From NCBI GenBank assembly GCA_021713415.1, contig JAKJJQ010000013.1, positions 3,069 to 67,068 on the forward strand: 64,000 bases of DNA. Reading direction: 5' to 3'. Positions 43,657 through 53,804 of the stretch are shown here, piece by piece (position 1 is the stretch's first letter; each line of letters begins with the position of its first letter). The stretch is from M0027 sp021713415. GTDB lineage: Bacteria > Pseudomonadota > Gammaproteobacteria > Francisellales > Francisellaceae. A program made the translations under genes and the position numbers. The notes beneath the pieces were generated by a model. It searched no databases. It saw only the letters and a list, made by a program, of their open reading frames with translations, and was not told the DNA's origin.

Positions 43657-44838
43657 ATGTATACAGAGAATATGCAATATAATGCTAATATTAAAAAATT
43701 ATATGATGATTCACCAGATTGGTTAAAAAATAATATCATAAATGACCTTAAAGCTAGTGATGGGTATTCACTTAATTTGCTTAAAGGTATAGGCTCCTTA
43801 AAACAGAATAATTCCGATTTATATCTTTATCTATGTGACTATCTGGAGCATTCAGTTTTTATAAATGCTATAGCTTATGAACGTGGTCTCATGGAATCAA
43901 TAAGAGATGATATGACTCATACAAATCAAATAAATCATTATGTTAGTAATAATTCACAAAAATCAGATGAACAGAAAATTGATCGGGTAAAACATGCTAT
44001 GGCTATGGCTATGTATGATAATATTATTCGGAGTTTGGGTTCAATAGAGAAAAAAGCTGCCCTAGGTTTTGCGTCTAAAGCAGGTGTTTGTAATACAAGA
44101 GCTGATATGAGTATAGCGGTTATAACTTCGAAACAACAAGAATTAATAGATAGTTTAAAGAATAGTGGTTTAAAAGATAAATTACCACAAGATTTTCAAA
44201 GAGGTTTAGTGGTGAAGGCATCCATACAAGAGTATGACCCACAGAAGAACACATGCTTTATGTCTAATGGTGATCATGTTGTTTGCGTAGTAGTTACTCC
44301 TGATAGCAGGACTCAAATGGATAGATTACATATAACTGCAATAGATGAGTGGAATAATAATCATAATGGAAATATTAGAATAACAACTAATAATCAATGG
44401 TTGCATCATTTTAAAGACAATACAATAAGATATCACTTTAATGAGCATCATGGTGATAAAACTCATAGTTTATTTACGAAGATTAATAAAGGCTATAAAA
44501 AGTCTAGGTATATTGTGAGGGGAATAATACCTGATAATCTTCGTGGAGAAATAAGAGGTATACAACCAATAATTAATAGTAAAATTGCTAATATTCAAAG
44601 TAGTCAAGTTGATGATGTTTTTAATGATAATAGGCTGCTCGGTTATGATCAATGGCCCAATACACCTTCAAATAAGATATTAGATCAAGAAGCAGATATT
44701 GCATCCCCAAGGTCACGAGTTCAAATTTCAGAAGGTAAACACTTAGGTGCTAAAGACAAAAATAAATTTATATTTATCAATGAACAACTTGATCAAAATT
44801 TAATCTCCTGTATTGAGGAAGATCAAGAAATGAGCTAA
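43657..44838 (+). CDS. Orphan protein with C-H-D cysteine-protease-like triad
   Basis: A 393-residue protein; ATG 43657 is preferred to TTG 43651 because AGGGG sits upstream. Residues 142-155 read AGVCNTRADMSIAV (Cys145), residues 204-213 NGDHVVCVVV (His207), and residues 227-233 ITAIDEW (Asp230). This is the same Cys, His-strand, Asp-x-Trp order seen in the protein at 35224-36159 and in papain-like effector proteases. The N-terminal part is helical, the C-terminal 100 residues polar. It ends KFIFINEQLDQN followed by an acidic tail, fitting the shared C-terminal element. Proteolysis of a host target is inferred. Confidence 0.5.
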   Translation: MYTENMQYNANIKKLYDDSPDWLKNNIINDLKASDGYSLNLLKGIGSLKQNNSDLYLYLCDYLEHSVFINAIAYERGLMESIRDDMTHTNQINHYVSNNSQKSDEQKIDRVKHAMAMAMYDNIIRSLGSIEKKAALGFASKAGVCNTRADMSIAVITSKQQELIDSLKNSGLKDKLPQDFQRGLVVKASIQEYDPQKNTCFMSNGDHVVCVVVTPDSRTQMDRLHITAIDEWNNNHNGNIRITTNNQWLHHFKDNTIRYHFNEHHGDKTHSLFTKINKGYKKSRYIVRGIIPDNLRGEIRGIQPIINSKIANIQSSQVDDVFNDNRLLGYDQWPNTPSNKILDQEADIASPRSRVQISEGKHLGAKDKNKFIFINEQLDQNLISCIEEDQEMS

Positions 44839-45026
44839 CTCTTAATTTAAAACTTAATTTCATAATTAAGGTTGCTTGCTAGTTAAGTAAGGAAAAAACG
44901 CTGTTATTGATACTTACTCATATTTTCAGATTCAGTCTGATTTCATAAAGTATATCATTAAGTAGCATATATAAAAATAATTAGTATATTGTAAATTTTA
45001 TGAATAAACCAGTAGGAGATGTTGAA

Positions 45027-46034
45027 ATGCCATTAAAATATATAGTTGATATTTTAGGTGAAAATGAAATAGAGGTTGATGATAAAACCAGTTTTTATAT
45101 TTATGGTACTGAATCTAATAATGATGAAATACATCTTTCGGCGATACAAAAAAGATTAAAAGATCAACTAGATAAAGAGCCGTTTACCGGACTAGAGAAA
45201 GTGCCTTTCATTGATGAACAATATAATGAGAGGTTCCTAGCTTTTCTAATAAGTGAATATGGAAGTAATATTACACTTGATTTTCCAATGGCTATACCCA
45301 AAGAAAAATTGTTAAATGCCTTGAATCTTCAAAATATAAATGCCCTTCCTTTAATGGATTTTAAAAATCCTTCAGTAACTCAAGCTAATATGCAATCTCA
45401 AGATGATACAGACCAATTTCAAGAAGATGAATATATTGAAACTGATAGTGAAGAGGATAATTATTACGCTGAACAGCAAATATATAATGATACATGGATA
45501 AAGGTTACTAAAGCTTATTATATAGCAACGGGTAACTCAGATGAGATTTACCTAAAGAATTTAAATGATTTTAATAATCTTATGAAAGAGAAGTATATTA
45601 AACATCAACCTTACACAGAAGATAAAAGAGTGGACGTGTTAATGAAGTATATGGGGGTATTTGAGTTGCTAACTGAATTAAATAATAAAAATGAGTTTAA
45701 TAAGATAGCAAACTTAGAGACTGAAATTGAAATAGATGATCCGCAGATTGAAGCATTTAGTAATGTATATGCTTGGGTTGCATTAAATTCGGAATTAGAG
45801 ATTTCTAATCAAGATAAAGAAATATGTGAAAAAACTATATCTAGCTATAAAGAGTCAATTCCAAGCATGTTACGTGATGCATTAGAAGATAAATTTAAAA
45901 TAATAACGGATAAATTCAAACAAGAAAATCTGGCACAGTTACTTCAAAGTGAGCAAGGAAATCCGCCGCAACCATTCCAAAGTATGCAAGATAATATATC
46001 AAATGATGCTAGTAGTGGCTACTCCAACTCCTAA
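45027..46034 (+). CDS. Orphan acidic island protein
   Basis: A 335-residue protein I do not recognise. I start it at ATG 45027, since AGGAGA lies 8 bases upstream; ATG 45000 is in frame but has no ribosome site. It has an N-terminal mixed region (PLKYIVDILGENEIEV), a very acidic linker near residue 135 (ETDSEEDNYY) and a helical C-terminal half. The end contains PQPFQSMQDNIS and a Ser/Asn-rich tail. No export signal peptide. Confidence 0.6.
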   Translation: MPLKYIVDILGENEIEVDDKTSFYIYGTESNNDEIHLSAIQKRLKDQLDKEPFTGLEKVPFIDEQYNERFLAFLISEYGSNITLDFPMAIPKEKLLNALNLQNINALPLMDFKNPSVTQANMQSQDDTDQFQEDEYIETDSEEDNYYAEQQIYNDTWIKVTKAYYIATGNSDEIYLKNLNDFNNLMKEKYIKHQPYTEDKRVDVLMKYMGVFELLTELNNKNEFNKIANLETEIEIDDPQIEAFSNVYAWVALNSELEISNQDKEICEKTISSYKESIPSMLRDALEDKFKIITDKFKQENLAQLLQSEQGNPPQPFQSMQDNISNDASSGYSNS

Positions 46035-46231
46035 TAATGTATTTAACTAGATTTAGATGTGACATCAAAATATATTGAATCTGAGAAGATTGTCTATCTT
46101 TTTAAATATAACCTATAAATTATACCTTATTAAATTATCGTTATTATCAATAAAATTAGTATTTATGATGCTTTTAAATTTAAATGTATTCATGAATATA
46201 TAAATAAAATATATTTAAAGGAAAAATAAAG

Positions 46232-46660
46232 ATGACGGATCCACGTAATAATGATAACCAACAAGATACTAATGAAAAATTTAACTGGAAGTCTAATAGC
46301 AGTTTTAATATACAAGATAAGCAAGAAGAATTTACTTCAAGTATAAATATGTATGTCAGCACAGAAGGTGGCGATAGTCAGGAAGGATCTACTTTAGAGA
46401 CTAATCTATTTTACAATTATACTTTACAAGACCATCAAGGAAAGTATCAAGTTAATTATAAAATTAGCTATAGTGAACAATATATTTATAATGATAATCA
46501 ATCTTCTGATCATTTTAGTAAGAAAAAAGAAACCTCAAATAGAAGCTCTTTTGCTACAGATCAAAAACTAGAATCAAACTATATTTTTTATGATGGTTTC
46601 AATTATTATAATCGCTTAAAAGCACACAGGTATCAACGAATTTTCTATAATAATATATAG
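46232..46660 (+). CDS. Orphan polar, beta-rich island protein
   Basis: A 142-residue, Asn/Ser/Tyr-rich protein without recognisable domain, signal peptide or membrane segment. The alternating pattern in TNLFYNYTLQDHQGKYQVNY suggests beta strands. It ends RIFYNNI, similar to the Phe-Tyr-Asn element near the ends of its neighbours. AAAGGAAAA precedes the ATG by about 10 bases. Confidence 0.55.
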   Translation: MTDPRNNDNQQDTNEKFNWKSNSSFNIQDKQEEFTSSINMYVSTEGGDSQEGSTLETNLFYNYTLQDHQGKYQVNYKISYSEQYIYNDNQSSDHFSKKKETSNRSSFATDQKLESNYIFYDGFNYYNRLKAHRYQRIFYNNI

Positions 46661-46790
46661 AGCCAAGGGATGAATCTAATAGGTTTGACGGTGTTGAAAG
46701 CAGTGACATGCTGTAAAAACTGGGTCTAACAATAAATATGCTAAGGAAGTATGGATTGTTACTTGCCTTTAAGGGGAAAATGGTAAGTTA

Positions 46791-46820
46791 TAAAATAAAA
46801 TAAAATAAAATAAAATAAAA
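46791..46820 (+). repeat. Pentanucleotide repeat (TAAAA)6
   Basis: Six perfect copies of TAAAA in a row. It lies about 280 bases before the giant coiled-coil gene, outside any reading frame. Such arrays change length by slippage and can alter promoter spacing, but a chance AT-rich array is equally possible. Confidence 0.9.
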
Positions 46821-46938
46821 GCAAATAACTAAATTTAAATTCAATGATAAAACACCCTCAAAAACAGTGTGGATAGATTAAATTTAAACTTACTAATATT
46901 AATATATTGGTCAAAATTATTTAAGTTATGGAGAGACA

Positions 46939-47013
46939 ATGGCAAAGGAAGATAAGTACTCTTTCAATAAAATTTTAAATGAACCAATTAAGCAATATTT
47001 ATTTTTAAAATAA
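46939..47013 (+). CDS. Possible 24-residue peptide
   Basis: ATG 46939 with GGAGAG 4 bases upstream encodes MAKEDKYSFNKILNEPIKQY plus LFLK, then TAA. It may be a real small peptide, a leader for the gene at 47101, or the remaining start of a lost orphan gene. Evidence is limited to the start signal. Confidence 0.25.
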   Translation: MAKEDKYSFNKILNEPIKQYLFLK

Positions 47014-47100
47014 GTCATTATTTTATCGTAATTCAACCAATTTGAGAAAGAACTCTTAACATCATAATACAGTATTAATGTAAGATGGAGGTATATAGCT

Positions 47101-50100
47101 ATGTTTGAAGAAAAAGGATTAAATAATACTGGAAAAATTGAGCAGCAGATAGAAAGTCTAGTTGAAGTAATAAAACAAAAAAAAGAGCAAACAAAAGACT
47201 CTATAATTGAAGAAACTGTTAATTCTGTAACTGCCTCTGTAATTCAAAATGGTAATTCTCATTCAGTAACGCAGTCATCTCCGTTTATAAGCCCACTAAT
47301 ACAAAAGCCTGAGATAATAATAAATAATTTACGAGGAAAAAATGATTTACATTTATCAAAAGCTGCAATTCTTGAGTTAATACATATAAAACAAGATGAT
47401 AAAAATGAAAATCTTAACTGGAATGATAAGAAAGTACAAAATGATATACGATTCTGTATAAATTTTAATTTTAAAAATGATGATCAAGATAAAAGTTCTC
47501 ATGGTAATGTTTTTCATGCTTTAAAAGCAATGAGAGATAATTCTAAAAATAATAAAAGTTTTGATGAACTAAAAAAAAATATGTTTGATAATAATCAATA
47601 TGAGAGGAAATCAAGTGTTAATGATTATTCTAAAATATCTGGAACTGAAGAAAAAATATTGGAATCATCTGTAGAATTACGCAGTGCTTTAAATGCATAT
47701 GTTATTCTGTTTTATATGAACTTATATACTAAGTTGTATAAATTAATTTTAAAAATAGAATCAAACAATAATTCTGAAAATATATGTGATTTAAATGAAA
47801 TTAATGCATATATACAGATTGAAAGTAATTATTATAAGGAATTGCAAAAACAAGAGATACAACGGGGAAAAGATAAAAGTGAACCATATATAACTTATAA
47901 GGAGCATCCTACAAGAGAACAATTGAATTCAAATCCGAACAAATATAAAAATTATACTGCAAGAAGTAAGCTAGTAGTTGAAATGCATAATAATATGGCA
48001 AAATTTTTGCAAGAATTATCTGTCAAACTACAGCTAAAAAATCACATACAATATATCTCTCAGCTGCTGGAAAATATAGAGACATTAAGAAAAGATTTAG
48101 CTTGTAATGAAAATATAACTAAACAAAAAATTTCTTATCATGATGATCGGATAAAAGAACTACAAAGACAAATTGAATTACTACATATAGAAGTTAGTAA
48201 ACAAGAACAAACTTTGCAATTGTATAAGAAATTAGCAGAACGCAAACAAACACAAGAAACTAGAGACCGTAAACGAGATATTGAAAAACTGGAAGAAAGT
48301 ATAAAATCTCAGATAGATGACATTATTAAAATACAAACTGGGCTAGATGGGGGACTAAAAAACCAGCAAGATAACTTAGTATCACTTATAAGTGGATTTG
48401 AAATACTTCAAAATCAGTTAAGACAATTAGAGCAGAATAATCAACAGTCAAATAGTACGTTAGGATATTTAAGTATCCAAATTGAAAATTTAAAAACAGA
48501 ACAAGAAAGATTTCCCTCTCTAATAAATAAACAGATAGATGATTTTAAAGCTGAAATACAAAAACAAAATGATATAAGTGATCAAGAAATAAAAAAATTA
48601 GAAAACAATATTAATAGCCAAAAAGAATTATTAGAAAAATTAAAAAATAATATAGCAAAGGAACTTGCAACAATAAAATCAGATCAATTTAAATATTTAA
48701 AATCCATAATTGAATTGCAGCAACAATATAAAATATTGATCAATGATATTCTACCAAAATTAGAAAACAAGCTAAAATGTGAATTTACAGAGCAGTTGGG
48801 ATTACTTGAACAATGTATAAGTAATAAAGTTGATATGAATAACAAACGGTATTCTGAGAAAATTACAACTTTAGAAAGCACGCAAACTATGTTTCAAAGT
48901 GCTGTAACAGAAAAAATAAATATTCAAAATGAATATATAGATGGAAAATTAGAAACGTATGATGAAAAAATAGAAAGAGTAATAGCTGATTTATATAAAA
49001 TTAACCAAGAAATAAGTAGTCTGAAAAATGATATTCAAAACTTAGTAACTACCATTAAAAGTAATGAAGAGTTTAAGCAGCAATACATAAGTAAACAAAA
49101 AGAATTAAATATTGGAATAGAAAGCCTGAAAGTTGAAAATGTAAATTTAAAGAAAAAACAAGAAAAATATAGCGAAAAAATTGTTGAAGCAGAAAGAGAG
49201 TTACAAGCACAGAGACTTGAAAATGATATTTTAAATAAAAGAGTTATTGAACTTGAAAAGGATAAACAAATACAAAAAATAGAACAACAAGAAGAGAAAG
49301 TAAAAGAAGGACAAAAACAAATAAAAAAAATACAAGAAAATATAAAAAAGCAACAAAATAAAAACAAAGTTGAGTTTGAAACACTAATAGGGTTAGAGGA
49401 AAATAGTAAACAAGCTGTATTAACCGATGAAATTTATGCATCTGTTGAATTGATGGCTGCATACCAAAGGTATAAACCAAATAAGGAACCGTTAGTATTA
49501 ACGCAGACAGTTCCAAGTGGAAATTCTAATCCGAGTTCTAACCCAACTATAATTTTTAAAAATCAGAAAGAACATAAAAAAACATATAAAAAAGAAATAA
49601 TACGTAAGGAAAAAAGGCTAGTTCAGAGCCCTCCTGAAGCACCTGATCCTAAACCTGATTCCTGCCCAGGAATTGAAGAGCAACTTCCGGAAGATTCTCC
49701 TCAAGGACAAATAAGTACAGATATAAATACTCAAGATATATTGCGGTTATATTTAACTGATGTGAAAACACCAATTGTTTTAGAACTTGAAAAACTATTT
49801 GATGCAACATTAATGCAACATAAAATCAAATCTTCAAAAAAGAGAGCAGATTTTTTAGTATTACGAAATAAAATAGTAGAGAATCTAGTTTTAAAAAATA
49901 ATCAATATGTTTTAACACCTAACTATAAGCAAGAACTTGCATCCATTTTAATGAGATCAAGTACAGCAATAAAAACAAAAAAATATAAAGATACAACTAA
50001 AACACTTAATGTTTTTGCTGAATTATTAACTGAAAATAAAACGTTGCATACTGTGTTTGGAATTAAAGCTGGTATGGATTTAGGAGAGATAAAAAGCATA

Positions 50101-51291
50101 TTAAAGGGAGATATAAAAACCTCACAAAATGAAAGAAAAGTACCTTCTGAAAATCAACAAGAAAACAATTTAAATATGGTTTTTGCCTGTGAAAAATTTC
50201 TTAGAAATTTATTAATCAAAGCACCCATTCAAGATGATAGAAAACGAGCAGCATTTTTATTGCTTGTAAGAAATATTGGTAATTATTTAAGTAAGAATGG
50301 AGTTCTGAATGATAAATTTTTAAAAACTTTAATATGTGTATTACATACAAATACTGATGGTTTAATACGTGATACACGATCTTCGAGAGCATTTTATAAA
50401 TTAATGCAACAATCTAACCCAAATATTCAAAATATGTTTCAATGGAAAAATAATGAAATACGAGGTTTTATAAACAAATATCGACCATCTGAATATAAAG
50501 CAAACCAACGTGATTATCATATGAGTAATATAGAAATAACGATCAAAAAGCAATGTTATAAAGAATGGATACAAGGACCATATAAAGAACTTTGTGACCT
50601 CTCTAAAAAGACTGTTGTTAATAATTTTAATACAGGAATCATATATATCTTAAAAAAAAATATATCGCAGAGTTTAAAGGTTTTACGAGAATATGAACAT
50701 AAAGATTCTAGATTAGTTGATGAAAAAGATATGCAGTTAACATTGCAGTATTTAACACAGAGAAAAATATTAAATATGAATATCAATAAATTTAATGAAG
50801 TAAATTTATTGGCCGTAGAAGCTGAAATAGAATATTTACAGGATGAAATTAAGGATATATTAGCTCAGATAAAAAGTTATAAAGAACAACAAAAAAGTTC
50901 TTTTTTGGATTCAAATAAACAACTTGGAAATGCTAATAAGATAAGTGATCGAATTAACTTAATAGATAAACGTTTAGATCGTTTGGTTGACATATATAAA
51001 GAATTTATGGTGCCAGTTTTACCAACACCAGTTGATGAAGACTTTATAAAAAAATATGATGAAATATACCATAAAATAAAAAAAGATTTATTGGAAGTGC
51101 ATAAATACTTTTATAATATGGTATTAGATGTGGCTGTAGATATTATAAATATAGATCGACCAAAACAATGCTCTGAAGAGTGTGCATTAAATCAAGAAAA
51201 TAATGCGCTAAATGAGACGACGGTTAAAAATAGTTCAGTATTTTATAATTCTCAAGTTGACAGCCCTTTAGAAATGGTAAGCTCAAGTTAA
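47101..51291 (+). CDS. Giant coiled-coil orphan protein (1396 residues)
   Basis: Preceded by a strong GGAGG site. Residues 1-330 are polar with a helical module (YVILFYMNLYTKLYKLILKI). Residues about 340-790 form a long Glu/Lys/Gln-rich coiled coil with few prolines. A Pro-rich hinge at about 840-880 (PPEAPDPKPDSCPG) is followed by two related helical domains of about 110 residues, at about 890-1010 and 1025-1140. Both contain 'EK-----L-------S/D-KRA-FL-LR--I'. The final part is again helical. It ends SSVFYNSQVDSP plus a short tail. No signal peptide or ATPase motifs, so not SMC. Resembles the architecture of large host-directed effectors; function unknown. Confidence 0.7.
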   Translation: MFEEKGLNNTGKIEQQIESLVEVIKQKKEQTKDSIIEETVNSVTASVIQNGNSHSVTQSSPFISPLIQKPEIIINNLRGKNDLHLSKAAILELIHIKQDDKNENLNWNDKKVQNDIRFCINFNFKNDDQDKSSHGNVFHALKAMRDNSKNNKSFDELKKNMFDNNQYERKSSVNDYSKISGTEEKILESSVELRSALNAYVILFYMNLYTKLYKLILKIESNNNSENICDLNEINAYIQIESNYYKELQKQEIQRGKDKSEPYITYKEHPTREQLNSNPNKYKNYTARSKLVVEMHNNMAKFLQELSVKLQLKNHIQYISQLLENIETLRKDLACNENITKQKISYHDDRIKELQRQIELLHIEVSKQEQTLQLYKKLAERKQTQETRDRKRDIEKLEESIKSQIDDIIKIQTGLDGGLKNQQDNLVSLISGFEILQNQLRQLEQNNQQSNSTLGYLSIQIENLKTEQERFPSLINKQIDDFKAEIQKQNDISDQEIKKLENNINSQKELLEKLKNNIAKELATIKSDQFKYLKSIIELQQQYKILINDILPKLENKLKCEFTEQLGLLEQCISNKVDMNNKRYSEKITTLESTQTMFQSAVTEKINIQNEYIDGKLETYDEKIERVIADLYKINQEISSLKNDIQNLVTTIKSNEEFKQQYISKQKELNIGIESLKVENVNLKKKQEKYSEKIVEAERELQAQRLENDILNKRVIELEKDKQIQKIEQQEEKVKEGQKQIKKIQENIKKQQNKNKVEFETLIGLEENSKQAVLTDEIYASVELMAAYQRYKPNKEPLVLTQTVPSGNSNPSSNPTIIFKNQKEHKKTYKKEIIRKEKRLVQSPPEAPDPKPDSCPGIEEQLPEDSPQGQISTDINTQDILRLYLTDVKTPIVLELEKLFDATLMQHKIKSSKKRADFLVLRNKIVENLVLKNNQYVLTPNYKQELASILMRSSTAIKTKKYKDTTKTLNVFAELLTENKTLHTVFGIKAGMDLGEIKSILKGDIKTSQNERKVPSENQQENNLNMVFACEKFLRNLLIKAPIQDDRKRAAFLLLVRNIGNYLSKNGVLNDKFLKTLICVLHTNTDGLIRDTRSSRAFYKLMQQSNPNIQNMFQWKNNEIRGFINKYRPSEYKANQRDYHMSNIEITIKKQCYKEWIQGPYKELCDLSKKTVVNNFNTGIIYILKKNISQSLKVLREYEHKDSRLVDEKDMQLTLQYLTQRKILNMNINKFNEVNLLAVEAEIEYLQDEIKDILAQIKSYKEQQKSSFLDSNKQLGNANKISDRINLIDKRLDRLVDIYKEFMVPVLPTPVDEDFIKKYDEIYHKIKKDLLEVHKYFYNMVLDVAVDIINIDRPKQCSEECALNQENNALNETTVKNSSVFYNSQVDSPLEMVSSS

Positions 51292-51403
51292 ATATCATTA
51301 TTTTCACCATCAAAAGAAGCCTGAATTATTTAAATTTAGTAATGTTAGTATTTTGTTGAAAATATGAACTCAATAAATCTAAGTAATTTGGGAGAGTCTG
51401 CTA

Positions 51404-52873
51404 ATGGCTAGAATAGATGATATTTTTAATGAAATAAAAAAACTTGTTGACGAGTTATATCAGAATGGTACATATCTAGATGGTTTTTTTAATGAAGAAA
51501 TTGATAAATTGCAGAAATATTATGATAATATTCATAATTATGGACAATTGCAATTACCAAATGAGGATATAAAAAATCAAATTCAGATAGTTTGTAACCA
51601 ATGGAAGGATATAATAAATCAAAATAATATAGATGCAGAGCTAGTTTCTGACAATCTGTTAGAACTACTTGATGAATTTATTGATGAAAGTGAATCTGTA
51701 CGTAGTAATTTAGAAGCGTATAATGCTACAGCTATTGATGAAAGTGACGATACTGGTGATATTTCAGATGATGAAAAAATAGATCAACTATTGGAAGGTA
51801 TGGATATACTCAATATTGAAGATCAATCAATATGTGAAAACATATTAACTAACGAAACAATAAAAACTTTTTTATACCATGCTATAAACACAAAATCTTT
51901 TGAGGAAAGTTCTGAAATTCGTGGTGCATTAACTGATATGTTAAAAATAGCTTCTGAACAATCTGAGAAAGGAAATAATATGCAACAAATCATGCAAATT
52001 TCTTTAGGTGACTGTTCAACACCAGTAATTGAAACTATATTTGCTCATTCAAAAACATTAAATACTGAAAGGAGTCCAGTTGAACTAGAAAGGGATGCTC
52101 TAAGGCACTTTTTAGATTTAGAAAAAATACAAAAAAATATAGGTATATATGATAGTAAAGAAAAAATAGAAATAGTGCATGCTTTGTGTAATGCAATTTT
52201 TTCAGATAATGCAAAAGTGAATAATGGGCATTTTAATGTAGAAGCAACAACAAGACAAATTTTACATTCTCAAACAGAGAATGAAGCGTTTGGATATAAT
52301 TTAATTACTAAAGAAATGGCTAAAAGCTTTGCAAAGCTAATTTGTACAAATGATATTGAACAGAGTGGAAAATATACAATTGATGAAAGCAAACTTAAAT
52401 CAATAATGATTTTATATGAACAAGCAACATCAAATTATTCTGACTACGGGCGTACTATATTAAATTGTAAAAATGAAATATCAGAGTACGCAAATTCCAT
52501 TTGGCAAAAAAATGATCCATCAGGTCTAATAAAAAATACAGATAATCCAATTGAGTGGATTAAATATGATGATCATCAGAAAAATACCGTGATTATTGAA
52601 ACATTAAAATTTTTAGAGTCAAATGGTCATGATAAAGCACCAGAAGGATTAAATAAGCTGTGTGTAAAAATGATTCAAGATAAAATAACAGAAGACGGTG
52701 TAAAAAACTGGCCGATCAACATACAACTTGATCAAGCTGGTGTACAAGAAGTTTCATTGCCTACTGATATGCAGCAACCAAATTCACTTTTCTATAATCA
52801 AAATATAATAAACATAAATACGGAAAGTGTTAATAATAATCTACAAGAGCCTTCGCAAAATAATTCTGGCTGA
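51404..52873 (+). CDS. Orphan helical island protein
   Basis: A 489-residue acidic, mostly helical protein with GGGAGAG before the ATG. No domain is recognised. It follows the giant coiled-coil gene by 112 bases, and its style (Asn/Glu/Lys-rich, no signal peptide) is the same. Near the end it has NSLFYNQNIININTES, the clearest example of the C-terminal Phe-Tyr-Asn element, followed by a polar tail. It may form a unit with the previous gene. Confidence 0.65.
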   Translation: MARIDDIFNEIKKLVDELYQNGTYLDGFFNEEIDKLQKYYDNIHNYGQLQLPNEDIKNQIQIVCNQWKDIINQNNIDAELVSDNLLELLDEFIDESESVRSNLEAYNATAIDESDDTGDISDDEKIDQLLEGMDILNIEDQSICENILTNETIKTFLYHAINTKSFEESSEIRGALTDMLKIASEQSEKGNNMQQIMQISLGDCSTPVIETIFAHSKTLNTERSPVELERDALRHFLDLEKIQKNIGIYDSKEKIEIVHALCNAIFSDNAKVNNGHFNVEATTRQILHSQTENEAFGYNLITKEMAKSFAKLICTNDIEQSGKYTIDESKLKSIMILYEQATSNYSDYGRTILNCKNEISEYANSIWQKNDPSGLIKNTDNPIEWIKYDDHQKNTVIIETLKFLESNGHDKAPEGLNKLCVKMIQDKITEDGVKNWPINIQLDQAGVQEVSLPTDMQQPNSLFYNQNIININTESVNNNLQEPSQNNSG

Positions 52874-52911
52874 GAGCCTGAGCCTGTTCAGATAACTGTG
52901 TAAATATATTT

Positions 52912-53118
52912 TCATAGTTGTCCGATTCTGTCTTCAAATTTAATCATGAAATGACTCATAGCATCATTCCAATACCTAAGTGGCATAGTGCTCCATTTTC
53001 TAGTGATGTACTCAATTGTTAAATACAAGGTTTTGAATACTGAAGCGTCATTAGGAAATATCTTCTTATTTTTAGTCACTTTCCTAAATTGGCGGGGTAG
53101 GTCACCCCTATAAACAAC
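52912..53118 (-). pseudogene. IS256-family transposase, C-terminal fragment
   Basis: Read on the minus strand, this encodes PRQFRKVTKNKKIFPNDASV, then TLYLTIEYITRKWSTMPLRY and WNDAMSHFMIKFEDRIGQL before a TGA at 52914-52912. This is the familiar end of IS256/mutator transposases ('NRQ-RKVTK-K--FP', 'KW-MPI-NW', 'F-I-FE-R'). The rest of the gene is missing upstream. Its N terminus survives at 53606-53710 on the same strand. Confidence 0.85.
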
Positions 53119-53186
53119 TACTAAGTGGTTTATAGAGAGTTTAGTTTCTTTATGAAATGATCATTCAATGTTGAACCATTTCTTAC

Positions 53187-53528
53187 TTATTCAACTATGG
53201 AAAAATCTTTAACCTTTACTATGGAATTAAGTTTGCCATTGAGGCCAGAGAAATTTAATGTTGTCGTGTCTTGAACTAATAAAACTGTATTATGTAAATT
53301 AATACGCTCAACGCTTGCTTCCAAATGTGGGCCCATAATCTTTTCAGAAGAAACATTAGCATTATCAAAAAAACAATATGCTGCCTTTGTTTCTGACCAA
53401 CTACCACACGCAGCAGGAATACTAGATTCAGGAGAGTTTACAAACTTATTAAGTATGGAAATTAATCTATTGTGTAATCGTTTATCTCCTAGCTCAACCG
53501 ATTTCATTTCTTGTGCTGCCCAATCCAT
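53187..53528 (-). pseudogene. IS4-family (Tn5-like) transposase, N-terminal fragment
   Basis: 113 residues beginning MDWAAQEMKSVELGDKRLHN, the usual opening of Tn5/IS50-type transposases ('A--LGD-R---RL'). It continues to LLVQDTTTLNFSGLNG, which holds the first catalytic Asp. A complete enzyme would have about 460 residues; here the frame stops soon after the first Asp. It sits between the two halves of an IS256 gene, implying insertion into it followed by decay. Confidence 0.85.
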
Positions 53529-53605
53529 GGTAATTAATCCTAAATTCCATACTTTATCAGGTGGTATAACAATATGTTAGGCTTAGCTAGCAGAGCAGCA
53601 AATAT

Positions 53606-53710
53606 TTATGGGTAACGATGTGTTAAGGATTGGCCATTTTGAAGCCTTTCTATCGCTTGTTGTTCATAGCTTATATAATCAAAATCTTGTTTCTCTTTTT
53701 TATCTGTCAT
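53606..53710 (-). pseudogene. IS256-family transposase, N-terminal fragment
   Basis: Thirty-four codons from ATG 53710: MTDKKEKQDFDYISYEQQAI, then ERLQNGQSLTHRYP and TAA. The 'A---L--G-SLT' pattern fits the N terminus of IS256-type transposases, which normally continue with a tetra-hydrophobic segment. With the fragment at 52912-53118 it represents one transposase gene broken by the IS4-type sequence. Confidence 0.6.
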
Positions 53711-53804
53711 TTTAGTTATTCTGTCTTTTTTATGATTGCAGTATGCTGTATTAAGAAAAAAATAAACAGATTAAATTTCCTTTTAAGCGAAGCTACAATT
53801 TAGC

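Larger units (their letters stand above)
46661..47100. other. 440-base region with tandem repeat and one tiny frame
   Basis: The left part (46670-46790) has a less AT-rich, structured look but matches no RNA or insertion sequence I know. A pentanucleotide array lies at 46791-46820, and a 24-codon frame at 46939-47013. The 3' end carries the GGAGG site of the next gene. Confidence 0.4.

Noticed and set aside
46661..46790. Group II intron or structured RNA
   Set aside because: The stretch looks less AT-rich but shows no domain V-like hairpin or reverse transcriptase.
49035..49516. Minus-strand Phe/Cys-rich frames that look like membrane proteins
   Set aside because: They are complements of the Lys/Glu-rich coiled coil of the gene at 47101-51291.
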